64,000 nt of DNA from Pseudomonadota bacterium. GTDB lineage: Bacteria; Pseudomonadota; Alphaproteobacteria; Rhodospirillales; Magnetospirillaceae. The position numbers and the translations under genes are program-made. Numbering within the stretch: the first letter of the stretch is position 1; each line of letters opens with the position of its first letter. The stretch lies in assembly GCA_021782815.1 (NCBI GenBank), contig JAJXUO010000003.1:39191-103190 (forward strand), read 5' to 3'. A model generated the notes under the pieces. The model searched no databases. It worked only from the letters and a program-made list of their open reading frames with translations, and had not been told where the DNA came from. Below, in pieces: positions 11,509-19,010 of this stretch.

Positions 11509-11538
11509 GCATCGTGCGTCCTCCTTGACGCACGATGC
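11509..11538. other. Perfect 12-bp stem-loop upstream of prmA
   Basis: GCATCGTGCGTC (11509-11520), loop CTCCTT, GACGCACGATGC (11527-11538). A TTTTT run follows 12 bases later (11551-11555). It could be a second terminator after the helicase gene or a leader hairpin or operator for prmA, which starts 35 bases downstream. Confidence 0.6.
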
Positions 11539-11573
11539 TCACATCCCACGTTTTTCCCGCTAAGAGATCCATC

Positions 11574-12509
11574 ATGCCCCAGCCGCAAGCCCCCAAGAAC
11601 CATCCCGACGTCTGGCGCGTCGAAGTGGTGGTGCCCCTGGCCGCCGTGGAACTGTACGAAGGCGTGCTGGAGCGCTTCGCCGACGCCGTCTCGTGGTTCC
11701 TGAACGATCCGGAGGCCGACGAAACCGACGAAAACCTGCTGTGGCGGCTGGAAGGCTATTCCCGCACCCCGGTGGACCGCGCCGCTCTCGACGACGCCCT
11801 GGCCCTGACCGCCGCCGCCAGCGGCACCGCCCAACCCGCCTGCACGGTGGAACAGGTGGCGGGCACCGACTGGGTTTCGGCCAATCTGCAAAGCTTTCCG
11901 CCCATCACCGCCGGGCGTTTCTTCGTGCACGGCTCCCACTACGCCGAGGCCCTGCCGCCCGGCAAGATCGCCCTGACCATCGATGCCGGCACCGCCTTCG
12001 GCTCGGGCGAGCACGCCACCACCTACGGCTGCCTGATGGCGCTGGACCGGCTGCTGCGCCGCCGCCGCTTCCGCCGGCCGCTGGATCTGGGCTGCGGCTC
12101 AGGCATTCTCGGCATCGCCGCCGCCCGGGCCCTGCACCGCACCGTTCTGTTGAGCGATATCGATCCCGTTTCGGTGCGGGTGGCCGAACGCAACGCCCGA
12201 CGCAACGCCGCGCGCTTCCTGGTGCGCACCTGCCTGTCCGACGGCTATGCCTCGCGCGGGGTCAAGGCGCGGCGGCCCTATGATCTGATCCTGGCCAATA
12301 TCCTGGCCCGGCCGCTGACCGCCATGGCCGCCGACCTGGCCCGCCACCTGGCCCCCGACGGCATCGCCGTGCTCTCGGGCCTTTTGAACCGCCAGGAAGT
12401 CCAGGTGCTGTCGGCGCACCGCCGCCACGGCCTGTCGCTTTTGGGCAAATTCCGCATCAACGGCTGGACCGCCCTGGTCATCGGCCGTACGCCGCGCGCC
12501 CGGCTGTAA
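11574..12509 (+). CDS. prmA: Ribosomal protein L11 methyltransferase PrmA
   Basis: 311 residues from the ATG at 11574. It is the SAM-dependent enzyme that methylates ribosomal protein L11 on Lys and the N-terminus. The N-terminal substrate-recognition region is followed by the family motif GTAFGSGEHATT (about 140-151), the SAM-binding LDLGCGSGILGIAAA (about 170) and LANILARPL. The alphaproteobacterial length is normal. An in-frame ATG at 11535 lies inside the hairpin and is rejected. The promoter probably lies around the hairpin at 11509-11538. Confidence 0.92.
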   Translation: MPQPQAPKNHPDVWRVEVVVPLAAVELYEGVLERFADAVSWFLNDPEADETDENLLWRLEGYSRTPVDRAALDDALALTAAASGTAQPACTVEQVAGTDWVSANLQSFPPITAGRFFVHGSHYAEALPPGKIALTIDAGTAFGSGEHATTYGCLMALDRLLRRRRFRRPLDLGCGSGILGIAAARALHRTVLLSDIDPVSVRVAERNARRNAARFLVRTCLSDGYASRGVKARRPYDLILANILARPLTAMAADLARHLAPDGIAVLSGLLNRQEVQVLSAHRRHGLSLLGKFRINGWTALVIGRTPRARL

Positions 12510-12532
12510 CCCGCCCCCCGTAGCCAGCTGGA

Positions 12533-12607
12533 GCGCCGAGCGTTACATGTAACGCACGGCGCGACCTGCGGCCATTGAGGCCGCGGCCAAGCAACCCGGA
12601 GGGTTGC
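12533..12607. repeat. Three consecutive palindromes/hairpins in intergenic DNA
   Basis: First, a 30-bp near-perfect palindrome at 12533-12562 (14 of 15 pairs) with the perfect core GCGTTACATGTAACGC at 12540-12555. Second, GCGGCC-ATTGA-GGCCGC at 12568-12584. Third, GCAACCC-GGA-GGGTTGC at 12591-12607. There is no coding potential. This may be a REP/BIME-type repeat or a structured RNA. It sits after prmA (12509) and before the end of a possible minus-strand gene (12663). Confidence 0.6.
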
Positions 12608-12662
12608 GCCCTGCGAGGGAGATATTAAACTTGAGGGCGTTATACGGATTTAATGCATCACG

Positions 12663-12953
12663 CTAAAGCTGCGGTTCGGTGCGGCGGCGCAGACCGTTAT
12701 TGTCCGGGCCCCAATCGAGATCGTGATTGCGCGGCGCCTCGGGCGCCGGGCGGAACGATGCCGCCGGGCGTCCGGCCTGACCCGATGGGCGTCCGCGCTG
12801 GGCGGCGCGGTCGACGGTGCGGGGCGCGGCGGCCCCGGAGGCCGAGCCGGTGAGGGCGCCCACGAAGCCGAGGCGCCGGATATCGGCGGCCCATTGCCGC
12901 AGAAATGCGAAAAGTCCGTTCATGTCTGAAAACGATCCAGTCTTAAGGGACAC
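12663..12953 (-). CDS. Small hypothetical protein
   Basis: Up to 96 residues from a GTG at 12953; a shorter start at the ATG at 12923 gives MNGLFAFLRQWAADIR. The N-terminal third is amphipathic and looks like real coding sequence (FLRQWAADIRRLGFVGALTG). The remainder is Arg/Pro/Ala-rich and ends NHDLDWGPDNNG..., probably disordered. No family is recognised and no good ribosome site is seen at either start. It is divergent from the aminopeptidase gene. Confidence 0.4.
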   Translation of the reverse strand: MSLKTGSFSDMNGLFAFLRQWAADIRRLGFVGALTGSASGAAAPRTVDRAAQRGRPSGQAGRPAASFRPAPEAPRNHDLDWGPDNNGLRRRTEPQL

Positions 12954-13144
12954 GCCCTTCCTGTGACGGATATAATCCCCATTGCGTGCACCGCAACAGA
13001 ATTTTCGCGCGCAATGCAGATATGTTTTGCAGCGCTAAGCCCGGACCGCCCATTCCGCCGCCGGGAAAAATCCTCTACTCTCCTGGATCGGCCCTCCCCA
13101 TATCCATTCAGACCCCCTCGATCCGCCACTCTCAAGGACCGTCG

Positions 13145-14938
13145 ATGACCCAGGCCCCGCCCTCCTCTTCCGCCGCCCGGCGTCTGGCCATGCTGCGTCA
13201 GGAACTGGCCTTGCGCGGCCTCGACGGTTTCCTGGTGCCGCGCGCCGACGAGCATCAGGGCGAGTATGTGCCGCCGCGCGCCATGCGCCTGGCCTGGCTC
13301 ACCGGCTTCACCGGCTCGGCCGGACTGGCGGTAGTGCTGGCCGACAAGGCCGCCCTGTTCGTGGACGGCCGCTATACCCTGCAGGCCGCCGCCGAGGTGG
13401 AGGCCGGTCTTTATCAGCACCGTCATCTGGTGGAGGAGCCGCCCGCCGACTGGCTGCGCCATACCCTGGCCGCCGGGGCCCGCCTGGGCTTCGATCCCTG
13501 GCTGCATACGCCCAAAGGGGTGGAGCAACTGCGCGAGGCCTGCGCCAAGGCCGGGGCCGAGCTGGTGGCCTGCGACAGCAATCCCCTGGACGCGGTCTGG
13601 CTGGACCAGCCCGATCCGCCGCTGGCTCCGGTGGTGCGCCAGGAACCCGAACATGCCGGGCGCGACTCGGCCGGGAAACGGGCGGCCCTGGCCGCCGCCC
13701 TGACCGAACAGGGCCTCGACGCCGCCTTCCTCTCGGCCCCCGATTCCATCAACTGGCTGCTGAACATCCGCGGCGGCGATGTGGATTTCACCCCCTTCGC
13801 CCTGGGCTTCGCCCTGCTGGGGCGGGACGGTACGGTGGATCTCTTCATGGATCCGCGCAAATTCAGCCCGCTGGTCCGCAGCCATCTCGCCGCCGATTTC
13901 CGCCTGCAACCGCCCGACGCCCTGGGCGAGGCGCTGGATGCCCTGAAGAGCCGCGCCGTGCTCCTCGATCCCGCCGCCGCCCCGGCCTGGGTGGAGCAGC
14001 GCTTACGTGCCGCCGGGGCCGACCTCCGCCCCGGCAGCGATCCCTGCCTGCTGCCCAAGGCCTGCAAAAACCCGGTGGAGCTGGACGGCGCCCGCCAGGC
14101 CCATCTGCGCGACGGCGTGGCCCTGACCCGCTTTCTGGCCTGGCTGCATCACGCGGCGCCCCGGGGCGGCCTGTCGGAAATGGAGGTGGCCGAGCGGCTG
14201 GAGGATTTCCGCAGCCAGAACGCCCTGTACCAGGGCCCGAGTTTTCCCACCATCGCCGGAGCCGGCCCCAACGGCGCCATCGTGCATTACCGCGTCAGCC
14301 CGGCCAGCAACCGGCGGCTGGAACCGGGGCAGTTGTTCCTGCTGGATTCCGGCGGGCAGTATCTCGACGGCACCACCGATGTCACCCGCACCCTGGCCGT
14401 CGGCCCCGTCGGCGCCGAGGAGCGCCACCGCTTCACCCTGGTGTTGAAAGGCCATATCGCCCTGGCCAGCGCCCGTTTTCCCGCCGGCACCACCGGCAGC
14501 CAGCTCGACGTGCTGGCCCGTCGCGCCCTATGGGCCGAGGGGCTGGATTACGATCACGGCACCGGGCACGGCGTCGGCAGCTATCTTTCGGTGCACGAGG
14601 GGCCGCAGCGCATTTCCAAAAGCCCCAGCCCCCAGGCCCTGCTGCCCGGCATGGTGCTGTCGAACGAGCCCGGCTATTACAAAGCCGGTGCCTACGGCAT
14701 CCGCATCGAAAATCTGCTGACGGTGGTGGCCCTGCCCCCCGGCGGCGAACGCGATCTTTTCGGTTTCGAAACCCTGACCCTGGCCCCCATCGACCGCGCC
14801 CTGGTGGAGCCCGCCCTGCTGGAGCGCGCGGAACGGGACTGGCTGAACGGCTATCACGCCCGCGTGCGCGCCACCATCGGCCCGCTGGTGGACGGCGAAA
14901 CCTCCGACTGGCTGGACGAGGCCACGGCCGAGATCTGA
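13145..14938 (+). CDS. Xaa-Pro aminopeptidase (M24B), PepP-like
   Basis: 597 residues from the ATG at 13145, with AAGGA about 7 bases upstream. It removes N-terminal residues preceding proline. Two N-terminal creatinase-like domains (about 10-310) precede the C-terminal pita-bread domain. The metal ligands are visible in LLDSGGQYLDGTTDVT (two Asp), GTGHGVGSYLSVHEGP (His), SNEPGYY (Glu) and GIRIENL (Glu). The long three-domain form resembles eukaryotic cytosolic APP1. An upstream open extension (from 12986) lacks a ribosome site and family similarity. Confidence 0.93.
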   Translation: MTQAPPSSSAARRLAMLRQELALRGLDGFLVPRADEHQGEYVPPRAMRLAWLTGFTGSAGLAVVLADKAALFVDGRYTLQAAAEVEAGLYQHRHLVEEPPADWLRHTLAAGARLGFDPWLHTPKGVEQLREACAKAGAELVACDSNPLDAVWLDQPDPPLAPVVRQEPEHAGRDSAGKRAALAAALTEQGLDAAFLSAPDSINWLLNIRGGDVDFTPFALGFALLGRDGTVDLFMDPRKFSPLVRSHLAADFRLQPPDALGEALDALKSRAVLLDPAAAPAWVEQRLRAAGADLRPGSDPCLLPKACKNPVELDGARQAHLRDGVALTRFLAWLHHAAPRGGLSEMEVAERLEDFRSQNALYQGPSFPTIAGAGPNGAIVHYRVSPASNRRLEPGQLFLLDSGGQYLDGTTDVTRTLAVGPVGAEERHRFTLVLKGHIALASARFPAGTTGSQLDVLARRALWAEGLDYDHGTGHGVGSYLSVHEGPQRISKSPSPQALLPGMVLSNEPGYYKAGAYGIRIENLLTVVALPPGGERDLFGFETLTLAPIDRALVEPALLERAERDWLNGYHARVRATIGPLVDGETSDWLDEATAEI

Positions 14939-14959
14939 CGGCCGCCCGGCCTCACGCCT

Positions 14960-16093
14960 TCAGGCGTCATCCGTCGGCTCGAATAGGCGGATCACCTCGG
15001 ACGCGCTGAAAAGGCGGTCTCGGCCGCCGTCATCCCCCCGGGTCACGATACCCAGATCGATCAGACGCTTGATGGCGGTATTCATGGCCTGGAAGGTTAC
15101 CGCGCCCCCCGCTTGCGCCAGCGCGTCACGGACGGTGAAGGCCGGTTTGGTGATGATCCAGGGCAGCAGCCGGTGGATGACGCTGTGCGCGCGCACCGCT
15201 TTGGTCGCCGCCTGCCATCGGGCATGCACCTGCCCGAGTTTTTGCAGCCGCTCCAGGTTGGCGGCGGCACTTTGTGCCGCCATGGAACAGAACACCCGCG
15301 TCCAGGCCGAAAACTCGCCTGTGCGACGGGCGTCCTTGAGCGCATCCACATAGAGGGTCTTGTTCATATGCACCGCCTCGCCCAGGAAGGCGCAGGCATG
15401 GCGCAACGCGCCTTTCCGTCGCAGGGCGAGCGGCACCAGCAGGCGGCCGACGCGGCCGTTGCCATCCGGCACGGGATGGATATGCTCGAACCACCAGTGC
15501 GACAATGCCTGGCGCACCCATTCGGGCCGTGCGTCGGCCTCGGCGGTGAAGGCCTCCCAGTCGGCAAGCGCCTGGGCTGTCGACGCCGGGGCGGTGTAGA
15601 AGAATGTCGCCCCCGGCGCCTCGGGATCGTAGGTGCCGTTGGGATAAAGCTTCAGTTTTCCGGCGGTGGCGGCGACCATCGGGTCCTTCGCCCGCTCGAA
15701 CAGGCGGCGGTGGATGAGACAGGCCGCCGCGCCGTAAGTCACGGAGTCGCCCCGTTCGGACAATTCGTCGAAGGCCTCGGCGGTCGCCGCCACCTCGCGG
15801 GCATCCTCGGGATCCTTGGCGCGGTTGCGCGCGCTTTGGTACTCCAGCAGATCAGTAAAGGTCGTGGTCGCCCCCTCGGCTCCCGAGGAATGGACCGCGT
15901 CGAGACGGGCGAAGAGTTTGCCGGCCACATCGGGCACCGGAAATGCGGCCAGCGCCCGGTCGAACGCCCCGACCTCCGTCATGGCGCGCTCGAGCGGGCT
16001 CCACACCTCGTCGAGCCTGGGAAAAGACGGAACCGCCGGCAGATAACACAGCCGCCCCCGCGCATCGGGCTCGAAACGGCCGAAACCTTGCAT
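14960..16093 (-). CDS. Fic-family AMP-transferase with N-terminal inhibitory helix
   Basis: 377 residues. The catalytic Fic loop HPVPDGNGRVGR is at about 205-216; it attaches AMP (or a related group) to target hydroxyls. An (S/T)xxxE(G/N) inhibitory motif is visible as SSGAEG (69-74), which makes this a class II self-inhibited Fic protein. The N-terminal region (about 1-100, LPAVPSF...LDAVHSSGAEG) is the Fic_N type, and a winged-helix C-terminal domain (about 310-370) probably binds DNA. No antitoxin gene is adjacent, as expected when inhibition is internal. A 7-bp dyad just upstream (16112-16130) may be its operator. Confidence 0.93.
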   Translation of the reverse strand: MQGFGRFEPDARGRLCYLPAVPSFPRLDEVWSPLERAMTEVGAFDRALAAFPVPDVAGKLFARLDAVHSSGAEGATTTFTDLLEYQSARNRAKDPEDAREVAATAEAFDELSERGDSVTYGAAACLIHRRLFERAKDPMVAATAGKLKLYPNGTYDPEAPGATFFYTAPASTAQALADWEAFTAEADARPEWVRQALSHWWFEHIHPVPDGNGRVGRLLVPLALRRKGALRHACAFLGEAVHMNKTLYVDALKDARRTGEFSAWTRVFCSMAAQSAAANLERLQKLGQVHARWQAATKAVRAHSVIHRLLPWIITKPAFTVRDALAQAGGAVTFQAMNTAIKRLIDLGIVTRGDDGGRDRLFSASEVIRLFEPTDDA

Positions 16094-16111
16094 GACCGGA
16101 CACCTTATTCA

Positions 16112-16130
16112 AGTTTTCAAAAAGAAAACT
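16112..16130. promoter_or_regulatory. Perfect dyad upstream of fic gene
   Basis: AGTTTTC (16112-16118), AAAAA, GAAAACT (16124-16130). It begins 19 bases from the fic start in a locally AT-rich segment. Candidate operator, possibly bound by the winged-helix domain of the Fic protein itself. Confidence 0.5.
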
Positions 16131-16165
16131 ATAACAATGGTCCACGCCATGCAAGGTTCCCGCGT

Positions 16166-16318
16166 TATACCAAATCCCGTTGATCGGACCCGATCACCGG
16201 AGCCCCTCAAGCGGCGGGCGGGGTCTTCCAGACCCCTTGCCTAACGCGGCATCAGCCGCGCGTCGCCTTGCTCCTAACCGGCGTCGCGATGAGCCCTGCT
16301 CACCGCGACTTGGTATTA
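16166..16318. mobile_element. MITE-like element with ATACCAA terminal repeats
   Basis: A ~153-bp non-coding segment bounded by imperfect terminal inverted repeats. Reading inwards, the left end is ATACCAAATCCCGTTGAT and the right end ATACCAAGTCGCGGTGAG (14 of 18 identical), with TA at both outer borders. The interior is rich in hairpins (GATCGG/CGATC near 16183, GGGGTCT/AGACCCC at 16219-16235). The TA borders and TACCAA ends match the outer end of the IS630-type element at 63873. Its right end supplies the TAA stop of the small gene at 16316-16702. Confidence 0.5.
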
Positions 16319-16702
16319 CGCCTTCCCGGGCATCGGGGGCAGCCCCGCCTCCACGCGCTCGGCACAGCTTCCGGCGGCCTGTTCCGCCATCTGGGCCAAA
16401 CCGGCCAGGCCGCCGTCCGGCTTCTGAACGGCGCCCGCCGCAAAGCCGCCGGTGGAGAAGTCCACCTGCTGCCCTTCCTGGCAGGCATAAAGGTATTTCT
16501 GATCCTGGCGCACCACGCAGGCGCCGAAGGCCTTGGTGAAGCCGAAACAGGGATCGCCGCCCATGCTGCCGTTGTTGATGGACACGACGCTGCCGGCCTT
16601 CAACAGCGTTTGCAAAAGCGCGGTCACATCGGCGGCCTGCCCGCCCTGGGCGCTGCCGGCTTTCAGGGCGCCATACACCGCCCACAGCACATAGATATCC
16701 AT
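16316..16702 (-). CDS. Hypothetical protein, possibly truncated by MITE
   Basis: 128 residues, no recognised family. It begins MDIYVLWAVYGALKAG and has a small-protein-like central part with four spaced cysteines (DPCFGF, GACVV, YACQEG, GSCAER). It lacks a signal peptide. The TAA stop at 16316-16318 belongs to the end of the MITE-like element, so the original C-terminus may have been longer. It is the last gene of a minus-strand run following the cyclic-nucleotide-binding TPR protein (73-base gap). Confidence 0.65.
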   Translation of the reverse strand: MDIYVLWAVYGALKAGSAQGGQAADVTALLQTLLKAGSVVSINNGSMGGDPCFGFTKAFGACVVRQDQKYLYACQEGQQVDFSTGGFAAGAVQKPDGGLAGLAQMAEQAAGSCAERVEAGLPPMPGKA

Positions 16703-16775
16703 CGGTCTCTCCTGATGTCTGGGAAAACGCCCCAGCCATCAGGCTGCCAGACCGGCCGCCCCGCCGGTGCCGGAG

Positions 16776-18626
16776 TTATTCCTGATCGAGCCAGCCCGGC
16801 TCCACCGCCTTCGGCCCCGGTTCCACCACCGCCTTGTCCAGTTTTTGCAGATGGCTGAGATTTTTCACCGCCACCGCCGCCTGACGGGTGGCGCCCAGGG
16901 CGCGGTAAACCTCCAGCGCCGTGCTGAAGGCTTCGCGCGCCTGCTCGCGGTGCTGGTCGCTGCGCTTGTGCTTGTCCAGCAGAAAGAGGGCGGTGCCCAA
17001 CGAGTTCTGGCTGGCGGCGAAGGCCAGGGGGGTGCGGTCGCGGCTGCGGAATTCCAGGGCGGCGCGGCAGGCGTCCACCGCGCGTTCCAGCACGTCGGGG
17101 CTTTTCATCTGGTCGCCGTAAATCTGCAACACCTGGGCCAGATTGTTCATGACGTCGGCCCAGCGCTGCGGCTGTTCCACGCGGTTGAACACCGTCAGCG
17201 CCGCCTGCAGGGCCGCCAGGGATTCCTTCAAAAGCTCGGGCTGGCCGGTAAGCAGGTCCAGCTTATAAAGCGCCAGGCCCAGGCGGTTCTGGGCGCTGGC
17301 CCATTCCAGGGGATAGGTGCCCTTGAACAGGCATTCCACCGCCGCCCGGTATTCATCGACGGCATAGGCGAGATAGTCGGTATTCTGCCGCTTGTCGCCC
17401 GCCGCCAGCGCCGCCGAGGCCAGATGCTTGCGCATGGTGGCCTCGTGCACGCCGTGCGCCATTTCCGCGGGCAGGCGGTTGAGGGCGGCGCGGTAGATCT
17501 CGGCGGCGCGGTCGTAAAGATCGGCATCGCCCTCCCACCCGGCCATGCTGGCGATGGCATGGCCGTAGCACATCAGGCCGGTACGCTGCTGCTCCTGCGT
17601 CCACGAGACCGGCAGATCGTCGGGAAAGGGCGGCAGTCCCTGCAGGGCGCCGGGCAGGCACAGCCGCTGCAGCACGCGCTGGCCCTCAGACAAGGGCTCC
17701 AGCGCCGCCAGCACGGCGGTATGGAACATCTCGGCCACCGGCGGCTCCAGATGGCCGGCCAGTTCCAGCGTGGTGAAGGGGCCGAAGGCGCCGGGACGGT
17801 CCTCGTCGGCGGGACCGGCGGCGTAGAACCACAGGCTGTAGCCGTCCTGATGCACATCGCCCCAGACCACCAGATCCAGGTTTTCCTCGCGCGCCAGCAC
17901 CTGCCGGGCCCGCAGCACGGCGGCCGAGGCCGCCGTCTGATCGGCGTTGTAATCGCCGTTCAGGGAATAGGGAAGAATGCGCGCCGAAAGGCCCTGCCGT
18001 CCCTCGATCAGCGCCGCCAGGGCCCGGGTCCAGGCGCCGTCCACGTCGTTGTTGACGGTGCAGATCCCGATCTGGAACGAGGGCACCGGGCCGTCCTGGC
18101 CCGAGCCGCCGTCGCGGCGGCGGCGCAGGAGCGAGATCACCGCGTCCACCAGCCCCAGCCGCTTGGCCTCGGCCTGAGGCTGCGCGGAGGCAAAAGCCTG
18201 GGGATTGAGGCTGACCGAGCCGGTCACCCCGGCCAGGGCCACGCCGCCCAGCCGGGCGATCATCTCGTCGGCGGCGCGCAGGCGGTCCACCAGGGTGGCG
18301 ATGATGCGCAAGGCGGCATCGGGATCGCCGGCGATCCAGGCGCGGAACTGCTGCTTGGGGATGATCTTGACCCGGGTTTTCTCCAGGGCGCGGGCGGTGG
18401 CGTTGCGCGGACTGTCGTCGAACGGCCCCATCTCGCCGAACATTTCCTGCGGCCCCACCAGGGCCAGGGGCACGCGCGACTCGCCGCTCTGCTTGGAAAG
18501 CTCCACCCGGCCGCTCAAGACCACGTAAACGCAGTCCGCCGGATCCCCCTCGTAGAACAGGATGGCGTCCTCGCCGAATGTCTTCTCCCGCGCCTTCACC
18601 CCGGTGCGCCCTTTCCCTAAACCCAT
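16776..18626 (-). CDS. Cyclic-nucleotide-binding domain protein with TPR-like C-terminus
   Basis: 616 residues, three parts. Residues ~10-130 are a CAP_ED/cNMP-binding domain (FYEGDPADCVYVVLSGRVEL, phosphate cassette FGEMGPFDDSPRNATARA) without a DNA-binding helix-turn-helix. Residues ~195-300 form an alpha/beta segment (FQIGICTVNNDVDGAW...LDLVVWGDVHQDGYSLWFY) that I do not recognise. Residues ~370-600 are TPR-like helical repeats (ASAQNRLGLALYKLD, AASQNSLGTALFLLD). It is cytoplasmic and probably a second-messenger-responsive scaffold. It lies downstream of yciI and metH on the same strand. Confidence 0.85.
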   Translation of the reverse strand: MGLGKGRTGVKAREKTFGEDAILFYEGDPADCVYVVLSGRVELSKQSGESRVPLALVGPQEMFGEMGPFDDSPRNATARALEKTRVKIIPKQQFRAWIAGDPDAALRIIATLVDRLRAADEMIARLGGVALAGVTGSVSLNPQAFASAQPQAEAKRLGLVDAVISLLRRRRDGGSGQDGPVPSFQIGICTVNNDVDGAWTRALAALIEGRQGLSARILPYSLNGDYNADQTAASAAVLRARQVLAREENLDLVVWGDVHQDGYSLWFYAAGPADEDRPGAFGPFTTLELAGHLEPPVAEMFHTAVLAALEPLSEGQRVLQRLCLPGALQGLPPFPDDLPVSWTQEQQRTGLMCYGHAIASMAGWEGDADLYDRAAEIYRAALNRLPAEMAHGVHEATMRKHLASAALAAGDKRQNTDYLAYAVDEYRAAVECLFKGTYPLEWASAQNRLGLALYKLDLLTGQPELLKESLAALQAALTVFNRVEQPQRWADVMNNLAQVLQIYGDQMKSPDVLERAVDACRAALEFRSRDRTPLAFAASQNSLGTALFLLDKHKRSDQHREQAREAFSTALEVYRALGATRQAAVAVKNLSHLQKLDKAVVEPGPKAVEPGWLDQE

Positions 18627-18680
18627 GCCCCCGATTTTCGAGGATCAAAGGTACGGCAGCTTGCCACGGCGCGCCAGCGA

Positions 18681-18968
18681 TTACTCCTGCAGGAAAGCCA
18701 GGGCGTCGGTGGTGCTGCTGGCCCGCATCTCGATCACCTCGTAGGCGGCCAGCCCCTGCTGGGCGAAGGGATCCCGGGCCAGACGGGCCTCCAGGGCCTC
18801 GCGCGGGCCGGTGCGGGCCAGGATCACCCCGCCCTGGCGCGGCACCTGCGGCCCGGCCAGCAGGAAGGCGCCTTCGGCATAGCCCTCCGCCAGCCATTGG
18901 CGATGTGCCGTCAGCGCGGCGTCGATACGGTCCAACCCGGCCTTGTAGCGCACGATAATCACGAACAT
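18681..18968 (-). CDS. YciI-family protein
   Basis: 95 residues matching the small YciI alpha/beta-barrel fold: MFVIIVRYKAGLDRIDAALTAHRQWL at the start with the conserved His near 22, then LLAGPQVPRQGGVIL and a DPF motif. The fold resembles muconolactone isomerase; the function is unproven. It lies 42 bases downstream of metH and may be cotranscribed. Confidence 0.85.
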   Translation of the reverse strand: MFVIIVRYKAGLDRIDAALTAHRQWLAEGYAEGAFLLAGPQVPRQGGVILARTGPREALEARLARDPFAQQGLAAYEVIEMRASSTTDALAFLQE

Positions 18969-19010
18969 GGGCTTCCTCCTTCTGTTGCGCGCGGCCCGTG
19001 CCGGACCCGC

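Noticed and set aside
12963..13148. Short plus-strand ORF upstream of the aminopeptidase
   Set aside because: Begins in a promoter-like AT-rich stretch (TATAAT at 12971), overlaps the aminopeptidase start, and has no ribosome site or recognisable sequence.
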